Shown: piece after piece, positions 53,682 through 64,000 of the stretch
Numbering within the stretch: the stretch's first letter is position 1
Layout of the letters: every line of letters begins with the position of its first letter
Source of the DNA: Thiohalophilus sp.
GTDB taxonomy: Bacteria > Pseudomonadota > Gammaproteobacteria > UBA6429 > Thiohalophilaceae
Direction: 5' to 3'
Length of the DNA: 64,000 bases
Assembly: GCF_034522235.1 (NCBI RefSeq)
Contig: NZ_JAXHLN010000003.1
Coordinates: 868,001-932,000, forward strand
Made by a program: the position numbers and the translations under genes
The notes under the pieces: generated by a model
Databases searched by the model: none
What the model was told of the DNA's origin: nothing
Seen by the model: the letters and a program-made list of their open reading frames with translations, nothing else

Positions 53682-55337
53682 TCAGCGCGATCGGTTGCCG
53701 GGCGGTGCGTCGGCGGCCTGGATCCGTTCGGCGGCTTCTTTGGCCGCGTCGGCATAGGGCACCAGCACCAGATCGATGCCGTCGCGTTCGAACAGTTTCG
53801 CGTCGTGGCGGTGGGCGCTGGAGAGGGCAATCCGGCCGCTGTAGCCCTGCTGGCTCAGGCCGCTGAGCAGCATGCTGTTGATACCGCGATCGCGAATGGT
53901 GCTGATGACCCAGCGCACCTGATTCAGGGGCAGGGTAGCAATAAACTCGGGATCTTCGGCATCCCCGTAACGGGCCGCATAGCCCTCGCGGGTGTGCAGA
54001 CGCACCACCTCGGGGTCAAAATCCACCGCCAGTATCCGATAGCCGCGGTTGCGCAGGTTGTCGGCCACCGCCGCGCCGAAACGCCCCAGTCCGAACAACA
54101 GAATATCGGCGTTTTCCGCCTCGCCGTCCGGCTGTCCCGCTTCCCGGTAGGGTATCTTGCGTTCAAAAAGTCCCAGGTAAGGGGCGAGCCGTTCATACAG
54201 CGGGTGCGAGTAGAGGATCATATAGGTGGAAAGACTGATGGTGATGAGCCCGACCAGGGTGATCAGGCCAACGGTCTCCTGCTGCAGGTGGCCCAGGCTC
54301 AGGCCCAGGGCCGCGAGGATAAGTGAGAACTCACTGATCTGGGCGACCGCCAGGCCGGCCAGAAAACCGGTGCGCTTGCGATAGCCCATGTAGCCCATGA
54401 TGGCCATAACGATCAGCGGGTTACCGAACAGCACGAAGACCGAGAAGAGGCTTGCCGCGCCCAGTTGTGCCCCGAGCGTGCCCAGTTCCAGGCCGGCGCC
54501 CAGCTCGATGAAGAAGAACAGCAACAGAAAATCGCGCAGGCTGACCAGGCGCGCCGCCACCAGTTCCCGGTAGGGGGTCGAGGCGATGGAGATCCCGGCC
54601 AGAAAGGCCCCCACTTCTTTGCTGAAGCCCAGCGCATCGCCGGCCGCCGCGCCCAGTATCGCCAGGGCGATGGCAAACAGCATCAGCAGTTCCGCCGAAT
54701 GGGCCAGGCGGTGTAGCAACGGCGGCAGCACGTAGCGCATCAGCACTGCCACCGTGACCAGCATCAGTGCGCCCTTGAGCAGAATGAACAGGCCCTCCTG
54801 GACCATGTTGAGGTCGGTGCTGCTCTGGCCGAAGGCGGTCAGGCCGATCATCACCAGCACCACCACGATATCCTGGACGATCAAAAAGCCGACCGCGATG
54901 CGCCCGTGCAGGGAATCCACCTCGCGTTTGTCCGACAGCAGCTTGACGATGATGATGGTACTGGAGAAGGTCAGTGCCACGGCCACATACAGGGCGGTGA
55001 TATGCTCCATGCCCAGCGCCAGGCCGATGAGATAACCGATCACCGAGGTGAAGATCACCTGTCCCAGGCCGGAGGCCAGCGCAACCGGGCCGACCGAGCG
55101 AATAATGTGCAGATCGAGTTTGAGACCGACCACGAACAGCAGCAGGGCGATACCGAGGCGGGCAAACAGATCGATCTCGTCGCTGTCGCTTACCCAGCCC
55201 GCCGCGGACGGGCCGAGCAGGATGCCCACCGCGATAAAGGCGACGATCAGCGGCTGGCGCAGCCACTGGGCCAGGGCCCCGGCTGCGGCGGCGACCCCGA
55301 TAATGACTCCGAACTGGACAAAGACATTCTCGAACAT
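53682..55337 (-). CDS. CPA2-family monovalent cation:proton antiporter (Kef/YbaL type)
   Basis: A 551-aa inner-membrane antiporter with 12 or so helices (VAFIAVGILLGPSAAG, ALTFSSTIIIVKLLSDKREV, GFLIVQDIVVVLVM) and a C-terminal TrkA-N Rossmann domain (ILLFGLGRFGAAVADNLRN) that binds NAD(H) or AMP and gates transport. Kef channels also need glutathione control residues; these cannot be judged here. Ion specificity (K+ or Na+) is not clear. Confidence 0.92.
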   Translation of the reverse strand: MFENVFVQFGVIIGVAAAAGALAQWLRQPLIVAFIAVGILLGPSAAGWVSDSDEIDLFARLGIALLLFVVGLKLDLHIIRSVGPVALASGLGQVIFTSVIGYLIGLALGMEHITALYVAVALTFSSTIIIVKLLSDKREVDSLHGRIAVGFLIVQDIVVVLVMIGLTAFGQSSTDLNMVQEGLFILLKGALMLVTVAVLMRYVLPPLLHRLAHSAELLMLFAIALAILGAAAGDALGFSKEVGAFLAGISIASTPYRELVAARLVSLRDFLLLFFFIELGAGLELGTLGAQLGAASLFSVFVLFGNPLIVMAIMGYMGYRKRTGFLAGLAVAQISEFSLILAALGLSLGHLQQETVGLITLVGLITISLSTYMILYSHPLYERLAPYLGLFERKIPYREAGQPDGEAENADILLFGLGRFGAAVADNLRNRGYRILAVDFDPEVVRLHTREGYAARYGDAEDPEFIATLPLNQVRWVISTIRDRGINSMLLSGLSQQGYSGRIALSSAHRHDAKLFERDGIDLVLVPYADAAKEAAERIQAADAPPGNRSR

Positions 55338-55515
55338 GCTTAACCCCGATGTGTGTGTTCCCTGTCACGGCAGACGCGGCTGGATGGCGGTGCTGCGCGT
55401 TGTGGCATTGTACGCGAAACCGTTGATATCGGGGTCGGCTGCGGAGGAATACATGACTGGAAACCCGCAGGTGAAAATGCTACCTTTGCGCTCCCGAATT
55501 GTGACTGGTTAAAAA

Positions 55516-56856
55516 ATGGGCAAGCTGCACATACGCACCTTTGGGTGCCAGATGAACGAGTACGACACGGCCAAGATGGCCGACGTGCTGCGGGCCTCGC
55601 ACGGCCTGGAATTGACCGACCAGGTCGACGAGGCCGACGTGCTGCTGCTCAACACCTGCTCGGTGCGCGAGAAGGCGCAGGAGAAGGTCTTCTCCCATCT
55701 GGGCATGTGGCGCGAGCTCAAACTGGCCCGCCCGGAGCTGGTGATCGGCGTCGGCGGCTGTGTCGCCAGCCAGGAAGGGGAGGCCATTTTGAAGCGCGCG
55801 CCCTACGTGGATCTGGTCTTCGGCCCGCAGACCCTGCACCGCCTGCCGCAGATGCTGGACGATGCGCGCGCACGCAAGCGCTCGGTGGTGGATATCTCCT
55901 TCCCCGAGATCGAAAAGTTCGACCACATGCCCGAGCCGCGCACCGACGGCCCCGGCGCCTTTGTCTCCATCATGGAAGGCTGCAGCAAGTACTGCAGTTT
56001 CTGCGTGGTGCCCTATACCCGGGGCGAGGAGTTCAGCCGGCCATTCGATGATGTGATTGCCGAAGTGGCGGAGCTGGCCGAGCGCGGCGTGCGCGAGGTG
56101 ACCCTGCTGGGGCAGAACGTCAACGCCTATCGGGGTGTCATGGATGATGGCGATATCGCCGATCTGGGCCTGCTGATCCAGTATGTGGCCGCCATCGACG
56201 GCATCGATCGCATTCGCTATACCACCTCCCATCCGCTGGAGATGAACGAGAGCCTGTTCCAGGCCTATGCCGAGGTGCCGGAGCTGGTCAGCCACCTGCA
56301 CCTGCCGGTGCAAAGCGGCTCGGATCGGGTGCTGGCGCTGATGAAACGCAAGCACACGGCCATGGAATACAAGGCCACCATCCGTCGCCTGCGCGAGGTG
56401 CGCCCGGATATCAGCCTTTCCTCGGATTTTATCGTCGGCTTTCCCGGCGAGAGCGATGCGGATTTTGAGGCGACCCTGGATCTGATCGCCGAGATCGGGT
56501 TCGATCACTCGTTCAGTTTTGTCTACAGTGCCCGGCCGGGTACACCGGCCTCATCGTTGCCCGATGATGTGCCGCTGGCGGTCAAAAAACAGCGCCTGGC
56601 GATTTTGCAGGATCGTATCAATCAGCAGGCGGCACAAATCAGCCGTGACATGGTGGGCACCGTGCAGCAGATCCTGGTCAGCGGCCCCTCCCGGAAAGAT
56701 CCGGACCAACTCAGTGGCCGCACGGCCAATAATCGTGTGGTAAACTTCAGGGGTAGCCCCGAATTAGTCGGTGAGTTTGTCGACGTGAACATTACCGAAG
56801 CTCTGCCCAATTCCCTGCGCGGCGAACTGCTCAGCCAGTCCGTCCGCTGTGCCTGA
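55516..56856 (+). CDS. miaB: tRNA-2-methylthio-N6-dimethylallyladenosine synthase
   Basis: Radical SAM methylthiotransferase that modifies A37 of tRNAs reading UNN codons. It has an N-terminal UPF0004 cluster site (C11, C48, C82), radical SAM cysteines C156, C160 and C163 ([17 protein letters not shown]) and a C-terminal TRAM domain ([17 protein letters not shown]...NRVVNF). Length is typical (446 aa). It leads the conserved run to ybeZ-ybeY-ybeX-lnt, all on the plus strand. Confidence 0.97.
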   Translation: MGKLHIRTFGCQMNEYDTAKMADVLRASHGLELTDQVDEADVLLLNTCSVREKAQEKVFSHLGMWRELKLARPELVIGVGGCVASQEGEAILKRAPYVDLVFGPQTLHRLPQMLDDARARKRSVVDISFPEIEKFDHMPEPRTDGPGAFVSIMEGCSKYCSFCVVPYTRGEEFSRPFDDVIAEVAELAERGVREVTLLGQNVNAYRGVMDDGDIADLGLLIQYVAAIDGIDRIRYTTSHPLEMNESLFQAYAEVPELVSHLHLPVQSGSDRVLALMKRKHTAMEYKATIRRLREVRPDISLSSDFIVGFPGESDADFEATLDLIAEIGFDHSFSFVYSARPGTPASSLPDDVPLAVKKQRLAILQDRINQQAAQISRDMVGTVQQILVSGPSRKDPDQLSGRTANNRVVNFRGSPELVGEFVDVNITEALPNSLRGELLSQSVRCA

Positions 56857-56893
56857 TTGCCTATTCCCCGGATAAGAAACCCAAGATCCCATC

Positions 56894-57868
56894 TTGACCA
56901 GCCACGCTTTTTCCACCGATATCGTTCTCGAACCCGCTGATAATCAGCGGCTGGCCAACCTGTGCGGCCAGTTCGACGAACATCTGCGCCAGATCGAACG
57001 GCGCCTGGGCGTGGAGGTGAACAATCGCGGCAACAACTTCCGGGTGATCGGCGACAGTCGCTCCGTCGGGGCGGCCGGCGAGGTGCTGCGGGATCTGTAT
57101 GCCGAAACCGAACACCAGACCTTGAATCCGTCCCGGGTGAACCTCCATTTACAGGAGTCGGGCGTGGATGCGCTGGTGGCGGACATCACGCCGAAGGACG
57201 AGGTGATCATGACCACGCCGCGCGGCACGGTGCGCGGCCGCGGCCCCAACCAGAAGCAGTACCTGAGCAATCTCAAGGATAATGATCTCAATTTCGGTAT
57301 CGGCCCGGCCGGCACCGGCAAGACTTATCTGGCCGTGGCTGCCGCGGTCCAGGCGCTGGAGCGCGAGGAAGTGCGGCGCCTGGTGCTGACCCGCCCGGCA
57401 GTGGAGTCGGGCGAACGGCTCGGCTTTTTGCCCGGGGACCTGGCACAGAAGATCGATCCCTATCTGCGCCCGCTCTACGACGCGCTGTATGAAATGCTGG
57501 GCTTTGAAACGGTGGCCAGGCTGATGGAGCGCAATGTGATCGAGGTGGCGCCGCTGGCCTACATGCGCGGGCGGACCCTGAACGAATCGTTCATCATCCT
57601 GGACGAGGCGCAGAACACCACGGCGGAACAGATGAAAATGTTCCTGACCCGGATCGGTTTTGGTTCCACGGTGGTAGTGACCGGGGACGTGACCCAGGTG
57701 GATCTGCCGCGCAACCAGCAATCGGGGCTGCGCCAGGTGATCGAAGTGTTGAAGGATGTGGACGGCATCAGCTTTACCTTTTTCAACGCCAAGGATGTGG
57801 TGCGCCATCCGCTGGTGCAACGTATTGTCCAGGCCTACGAGGCGCGCGGCGAAGACCCGCTGCCATGA
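56894..57868 (+). CDS. ybeZ: PhoH-like ATPase YbeZ
   Basis: A 324-aa ATPase working with the ribonuclease YbeY in 16S rRNA maturation and ribosome quality control. The P-loop is [17 protein letters not shown] and Walker B is [11 protein letters not shown], preceded by an N-terminal KH-like region ([20 protein letters not shown]). The start is a TTG with little ribosome-binding site, so its level may depend on miaB translation. Its TGA overlaps the ybeY ATG. Confidence 0.94.
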   Translation: MTSHAFSTDIVLEPADNQRLANLCGQFDEHLRQIERRLGVEVNNRGNNFRVIGDSRSVGAAGEVLRDLYAETEHQTLNPSRVNLHLQESGVDALVADITPKDEVIMTTPRGTVRGRGPNQKQYLSNLKDNDLNFGIGPAGTGKTYLAVAAAVQALEREEVRRLVLTRPAVESGERLGFLPGDLAQKIDPYLRPLYDALYEMLGFETVARLMERNVIEVAPLAYMRGRTLNESFIILDEAQNTTAEQMKMFLTRIGFGSTVVVTGDVTQVDLPRNQQSGLRQVIEVLKDVDGISFTFFNAKDVVRHPLVQRIVQAYEARGEDPLP

Positions 57869-58326
57869 GTATCGAGGTGGAGGTGCAGCGGATCGCTGCG
57901 ACCGGCCCGAGCGACGCGGATATCCAGCGCTGGGTCAGCGCGGCCTTGCAGGCCGAGCAGCGCCAGGACGCTGAATTGACAGTGCGTATCGTCGATGAGG
58001 CTGAAAGCGCCGAACTGAACGAGCAGTACCGGCACAAAAGCGGGCCGACCAATGTGTTGTCGTTTCCGTTCGAGTGTCCGCCCGAGGTGGAACTGGATTT
58101 GCTGGGTGATCTGGTCATCTGTGCCCCGGTGGTACAACGCGAGGCACAGGAGCAAGGCAAGCTGGAGATGGCCCACTGGGCCCACATGGTAGTACACGGC
58201 ACCCTGCATTTACTGGGGTATGATCATCTGCAACAGGACGAGGCAGAAGAGATGGAGAATCGGGAAATCAGCATCATGAAAGAGCTGGGGTATGCAAACC
58301 CTTACCGACAGGATGAAGAGCAATGA
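57865..58326 (+). CDS. ybeY: Endoribonuclease YbeY (16S rRNA maturation)
   Basis: A 153-aa single-strand endoribonuclease. The zinc site [11 protein letters not shown] (H-x3-H-x5-H) is intact, and the conserved [20 protein letters not shown] block is upstream. It overlaps ybeZ by 4 bp (ATGA), and its stop overlaps the ybeX start by 4 bp. Confidence 0.97.
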   Translation: MSIEVEVQRIAATGPSDADIQRWVSAALQAEQRQDAELTVRIVDEAESAELNEQYRHKSGPTNVLSFPFECPPEVELDLLGDLVICAPVVQREAQEQGKLEMAHWAHMVVHGTLHLLGYDHLQQDEAEEMENREISIMKELGYANPYRQDEEQ

Positions 58327-59225
58327 ACGAAGACCGATCGGGTAGTTCCGACAAAGAAACCAAAGCGCAAAAATCGTGGCTGGAACGCCTTGGCCAGGCC
58401 CTGCAAGGTGACCTCAAGGACATGGACCAGCTGTTGGAAGTCCTGCATGAGGCACACCGCAACCAGGTGATCGATATCGATGCGTTGGCCATGATCGAGG
58501 GTGTCCTGCAGGTTTCCGATATGCAGGTACGCGACATTATGATTCCCCGCTCGCAGATGACCGTTATCGAACGGGATGCCGCTCCGCAGGATATTCTCAA
58601 CACAGTGATCGAGTCGGCGCATTCGCGCTTTCCGGCGGTCGGCGAGAGCAAGGACGATGTGATCGGGGTTTTGCTGGCCAAGGATCTGCTGCCTTATTTT
58701 CTGGAAGGTGAACAACCGCGCCTGAATATCCGCGACATCCTGCGTCCGGCCGTGGTTATTCCGGAAAGCAAGCGCCTCAATGTCTTGCTCAAGGAGTTTC
58801 GTGCCAACCGTAATCACATGGCGATCGTGGTGGATGAATACGGCGGTGTTGCGGGCCTGGTAACGATTGAAGATGTCCTCGAGCAGATCGTCGGCGAGAT
58901 CGAGGACGAACACGACTTCGACGAAGATACACAGATCCTGCAGCACGAGAACCATACCGCCACCGTCAAGGGCATCACGCCCATCGAGGATTTCAACCGC
59001 CATTTCGGTACCGATTACAGTGACGAGGAGTTCGATACCATCGGTGGGCTGGTGATCAATCAACTGGGTCATTTGCCCAAACGAGGCGAAGTGATCGAGC
59101 TGGGGCATTTGCAATTCCGGGTGTTGCGGGCCACCAATCGCCAGGTGCACCTGCTGGAAGTTTGCCAGCTCGATATACCGGATACCGGGCAAACCGCCGG
59201 CACCGGTTCCGCCAGTGGTAGTTAA
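58323..59225 (+). CDS. ybeX: CorC/YbeX-type CBS domain protein
   Basis: A 300-aa protein with two CBS domains ([20 protein letters not shown], and [20 protein letters not shown] with [14 protein letters not shown]) and a CorC C-terminal domain ([20 protein letters not shown]). E. coli homologues affect Mg2+ efflux and ribosome function. Its last bases overlap lnt's GTG start. Confidence 0.94.
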   Translation: MNEDRSGSSDKETKAQKSWLERLGQALQGDLKDMDQLLEVLHEAHRNQVIDIDALAMIEGVLQVSDMQVRDIMIPRSQMTVIERDAAPQDILNTVIESAHSRFPAVGESKDDVIGVLLAKDLLPYFLEGEQPRLNIRDILRPAVVIPESKRLNVLLKEFRANRNHMAIVVDEYGGVAGLVTIEDVLEQIVGEIEDEHDFDEDTQILQHENHTATVKGITPIEDFNRHFGTDYSDEEFDTIGGLVINQLGHLPKRGEVIELGHLQFRVLRATNRQVHLLEVCQLDIPDTGQTAGTGSASGS

Positions 59226-60741
59226 ACAGCTGTCAAACCTGCGCTATCTGCTGGCGCTGCTGGCCGGCGCCAGCTTGCCGCTGGCCTTTGAGCCGTTCGC
59301 TTTTATCCCCCTGGCTTTTCTGGCGCCGGCCTTGCTGTTCTATTTGTGGCTTGATGCGACACCCCGTGAGGCGCTGCGCAGCGGTTATCTGTTCGGATTG
59401 GGACTGTTCGGCATCGGGGTCTCCTGGGTGTTTGTGGCCATGCACGACTTCGGTTATGCGTCGGCGCCGGTGGCCGCGTTTCTGACTGCTCTGTTTGTCG
59501 CTTTCCTCGCCCTCTATTACGGGTTGCTGGGTTATCTGGCGGGGTATCTGCATCGTCGTCTGGCCGGACTGCGTCATCAGCGTTTAATCAGTCTATTACT
59601 GCTATTCCCCGCCCTGTGGGTAGTGCTGGAATGGGTGCGTGGCTGGTTCCTGACCGGCTTTCCCTGGCTTAATCTGGGCTACAGCCAGATCGACAGCGGC
59701 CTGAGCGGATTTGCCCCCTTGCTGGGGGTATATGGTCTGAGCTGGCTGACCCTGCTTGCGGCGGGATTGTTACTGGTGTTGCTCCTCTCGGGAAACCGGG
59801 CCAGGCAGCTGGGGTTACTGGCGATCTTTGTCGGGTTGCACTTGCTGGGTTTCGGCTTAAAACAGCTGGAGTGGACCGAACCCCACGGTGAACCGTTACA
59901 GGCGACGCTGATTCAGGGCAACCTGCCTCAGGAGACCCGCTGGGATCCCGAAGCATTGCAAGAGCGATTAACGCTGTATGCGGAGCTTACCGAACAGCAC
60001 TGGGACAGCGATCTCATTGTCTGGCCGGAAAATGCGGTAAGTACGTTCTATCATTACGTCGAGGATACCTACCTGGCGGAATTGCAGCGCCGCGCGCGTC
60101 AGCATGGTACGGATATTGTGCTGGGTCTGCCGGTGATGGATCAGGAAACACACGTCTATTACAGCAGTATGATCAGTGTGGGGCGCACCCCCAGTATGTA
60201 TCACAAAGTCCATCTTGTACCGTTCGGTGAATATGTGCCGTTGGAGTCGATGCTGCGTGGAACGATTGCGTTTTTTGACCTGCCCATGTCCGGTTTCAGT
60301 CCCGGCGATCTTGACCAGCCGTTATTGCAGGCGGCCGGTCAGCCTGTTGCCACCACTGTGTGCTATGAGGATGTATTCGGTGAGGAGGTGATTCGGCATC
60401 TGCCCGAAGCGACATTGATGATTAATGGCAGTAACAACTCCTGGTACGGCAACTCGTTTGCACCACACCAGCATTTGCAAATCGCCCGTCTGCGCGCGCT
60501 GGAGAGCGGGCGGCCGCTGTTGCGCGCCACGACCAACGGTATCAGCGTACTGGTGAATCACAAGGGGGAGGTGATGGCGCGCTCCAGGCAGTTTGAAACC
60601 GACGTCGTTAGTGGCGAAATCCAGCCACGGCGGGGCAGTACCCTCTATATCCGCTTCGGCAACCTGCCGGTGCTGATGTTGCTGTCGATCGCCGGCGGGT
60701 TGATACTTTTTCTGGTGCTGAGATCGCGTCGACAAAATTGA
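59215..60741 (+). CDS. lnt: Apolipoprotein N-acyltransferase
   Basis: Inner-membrane enzyme (508 aa) that N-acylates the lipoprotein N-terminal Cys. N-terminal helices (about six) precede a periplasmic nitrilase-like domain with the catalytic Glu (LIVWPENAVS), Lys (YHKVHLVPFGEYVP) and Cys (TVCYEDVFGEEV). The start is GTG inside the end of ybeX. It serves the lipoproteins seen here, such as MltF and the gene at 40969. Confidence 0.95.
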   Translation: MVVKQLSNLRYLLALLAGASLPLAFEPFAFIPLAFLAPALLFYLWLDATPREALRSGYLFGLGLFGIGVSWVFVAMHDFGYASAPVAAFLTALFVAFLALYYGLLGYLAGYLHRRLAGLRHQRLISLLLLFPALWVVLEWVRGWFLTGFPWLNLGYSQIDSGLSGFAPLLGVYGLSWLTLLAAGLLLVLLLSGNRARQLGLLAIFVGLHLLGFGLKQLEWTEPHGEPLQATLIQGNLPQETRWDPEALQERLTLYAELTEQHWDSDLIVWPENAVSTFYHYVEDTYLAELQRRARQHGTDIVLGLPVMDQETHVYYSSMISVGRTPSMYHKVHLVPFGEYVPLESMLRGTIAFFDLPMSGFSPGDLDQPLLQAAGQPVATTVCYEDVFGEEVIRHLPEATLMINGSNNSWYGNSFAPHQHLQIARLRALESGRPLLRATTNGISVLVNHKGEVMARSRQFETDVVSGEIQPRRGSTLYIRFGNLPVLMLLSIAGGLILFLVLRSRRQN

Positions 60742-60825
60742 AAGTGTTTTTGAAATCCACTACAACCACGTGTTGCGGCGAACCGGCCGGGACGTTCCTT
60801 CACTCAACCGGGTACGAGGTCTAAT

Positions 60826-61221
60826 ATGGAAGGTATCAGTGATATTGCGATTGTCGGCATTGACGAAAATCGTCCGCCACGGCTGCTCAAGGGGCCGTAT
60901 ATCAATCTGTTTTTCAAACTCAATCATGCCGCCCCGAAGGCATGGTGTGATGATTTTAACCAGTTGATGGCCAAGAAGACCTATTCGGCTAAAATCAAAC
61001 CGGATGTGGGCCTGATCATCGAGACCTGGGTACGTAAACCGGAAGAGGTTGAACCCTCGCTCGAGGAGCTCAAAAAGATCGTCAAACTCTGTACCGAGCG
61101 TTATATTAAGCGTATTCAGGCCGAGCTCAATGCCGCCCGGCATGACCACGGAAACCTGGATGATGAAGGTGAGCAGGGGCGCCTGAACCGGATTGTTGCC
61201 GGCCTGAATTTTGACACCTGA
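60826..61221 (+). CDS. Conserved hypothetical protein (131 aa)
   Basis: Function unknown. It begins ISDIAIVGIDENRPPRLLKG, which looks like a small alpha/beta domain, and has a helical, charged second half (EPSLEELKKIVKLCTERYIK). GAGGTCTAAT lies before the ATG. It lies between lnt and the ybeL-like gene. Confidence 0.65.
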   Translation: MEGISDIAIVGIDENRPPRLLKGPYINLFFKLNHAAPKAWCDDFNQLMAKKTYSAKIKPDVGLIIETWVRKPEEVEPSLEELKKIVKLCTERYIKRIQAELNAARHDHGNLDDEGEQGRLNRIVAGLNFDT

Positions 61222-61269
61222 AAAAGTTGTTTCATGAGGGTACCGTCCCTGGTCTACATCGTTGTGTGA

Positions 61270-61791
61270 TCAGGCCTGCTGCTGCGGACCGAAGTATTTT
61301 TTGAATACGGTGCCCTGGCACCTGGGGCAGGGCGGAATGTGACCCGGCTTTTCAAAGTGCAGTATTTCACCGCATTGCTTGCACTGCAGGATGCCGATTC
61401 CGGTGATTTCCCCGGTGTGCCACTCACCGACCCGGCGGGCCCGCTCGGCCAATGCATCGAGTTCCAGCCGGGTGCGGTCGGCCACCGCGGCGAACATTTC
61501 GGCGAATTTGGATTCGGCGAACTGTAGATCGAACTGTAGCCACTCCCTGAGCTGGCGACCATTCTCGCTCATGAAATCCGCGGCTTCTTCGACGTCACGG
61601 CGCACGTATTCGCGGACTCTTTCGGCCTCCTCGCGGCTGAGCTCGCCCATTTCCGAAGCCTGTTGCATGGCCTTGTCGAGGCGCTCCCGCAGCGGTGGCA
61701 ATGCTTTTTCCTCTACATCCGTCCACGCGTCGCGCAGGTGGTGCATCATGTCGTGATAGGCCTTGAGCAGCCGGTCCTGGGTATCGTTCAT
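61270..61791 (-). CDS. ybeL: Zinc-ribbon protein YbeL (DUF1451)
   Basis: A 173-aa helical protein (RLDKAMQQASEMGELSREEA, VREYVRRDVEEAADFM) ending in a zinc ribbon with two CxxC knuckles (CKQCGEILHFEKPGHIPPCPRC). In E. coli the ybeL family gene also lies close to leuS. The role is unknown. It is divergent from leuS. Confidence 0.88.
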   Translation of the reverse strand: MNDTQDRLLKAYHDMMHHLRDAWTDVEEKALPPLRERLDKAMQQASEMGELSREEAERVREYVRRDVEEAADFMSENGRQLREWLQFDLQFAESKFAEMFAAVADRTRLELDALAERARRVGEWHTGEITGIGILQCKQCGEILHFEKPGHIPPCPRCQGTVFKKYFGPQQQA

Positions 61792-61910
61792 GGTGTCGAT
61801 TCCTTATTTTGTCCAACCGAATAAGGCTATCTTGGGTCGGCTGGCCGGTACTTGCAAGCCCCCGGGCCGAATATGGCGGTTTTGCCCGGCGGGCGGGCGG
61901 AGTAGAATAG

Positions 61911-64000
<2,090 letters not shown>

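Overview
The window is a dense stretch (genes on both strands, short gaps, estimated GC near 60%) of what looks like a gammaproteobacterial chromosome. The support is the run miaB-ybeZ-ybeY-ybeX-lnt followed by a ybeL-type gene and leuS, the fabA-fabB pair, lpxA, yggX, mltF and uup. Many small conserved proteins and the overall flavour suggest a Chromatiales/Ectothiorhodospiraceae-like lineage, but that is inference. I see no rRNA, tRNA, insertion sequence, prophage or CRISPR array.

Region by region. 0-9 kb: small enzymes (MazG-like, GloA), two membrane proteins, then a group of regulators. That group holds a helix-turn-helix/ferredoxin/flavoreductase fusion, an Xre/MbcA-like protein, a Cys-rich protein and a pseudo-receiver-like protein that seems to start at ATT. 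9-21 kb: uup, an EamA exporter behind a terminator-like leader, mltF, ispG, a methyltransferase, a metallo-hydrolase, tpm, a transglycosylase and dinB. 21-29 kb: pepN, arfB, a CDGSH/glutamate-synthase fusion, yheT and nadA.

30-37 kb is the most unusual part. An FHA-adenylate cyclase with intact active-site residues lies close to a 948-residue protein with two cyclic-nucleotide-binding domains, a rhodanese domain without its cysteine, a coiled coil of nearly 400 residues and a membrane anchor. A membrane protein with a degenerate NERD domain sits between them. I propose this as a candidate cAMP-responsive membrane scaffold system. 37-40 kb: a cyclopropane-synthase-like methyltransferase is translationally coupled to a geranylgeranyl-reductase-like flavoprotein, a candidate lipid-tailoring pair. 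42-45 kb: an A-type Fe-S carrier with a CxxC tail, an ATP-grasp enzyme and a lone AmmeMemoRadiSam radical SAM enzyme form a probable operon. 45-50 kb: a decayed selO, then DUF4442-lpxA-fabA-fabB. 50-64 kb: signalling (a receiver with a dead GGDEF), amt, a CPA2 antiporter, the miaB-lnt run and the 5' part of leuS.

Two themes cut across the window. First, several domains keep their fold signature but have lost catalytic residues (rhodanese, NERD, GGDEF, M48, probably a receiver). Second, intergenic gaps carry a family of long imperfect inverted repeats with arms like ACCACGAAGACACNAAGA or GGCGCGGAGACGCAGAGG, plus short tandem repeats of 7 or 8 bp. Functions below rest on motif recognition alone; no database search was possible.
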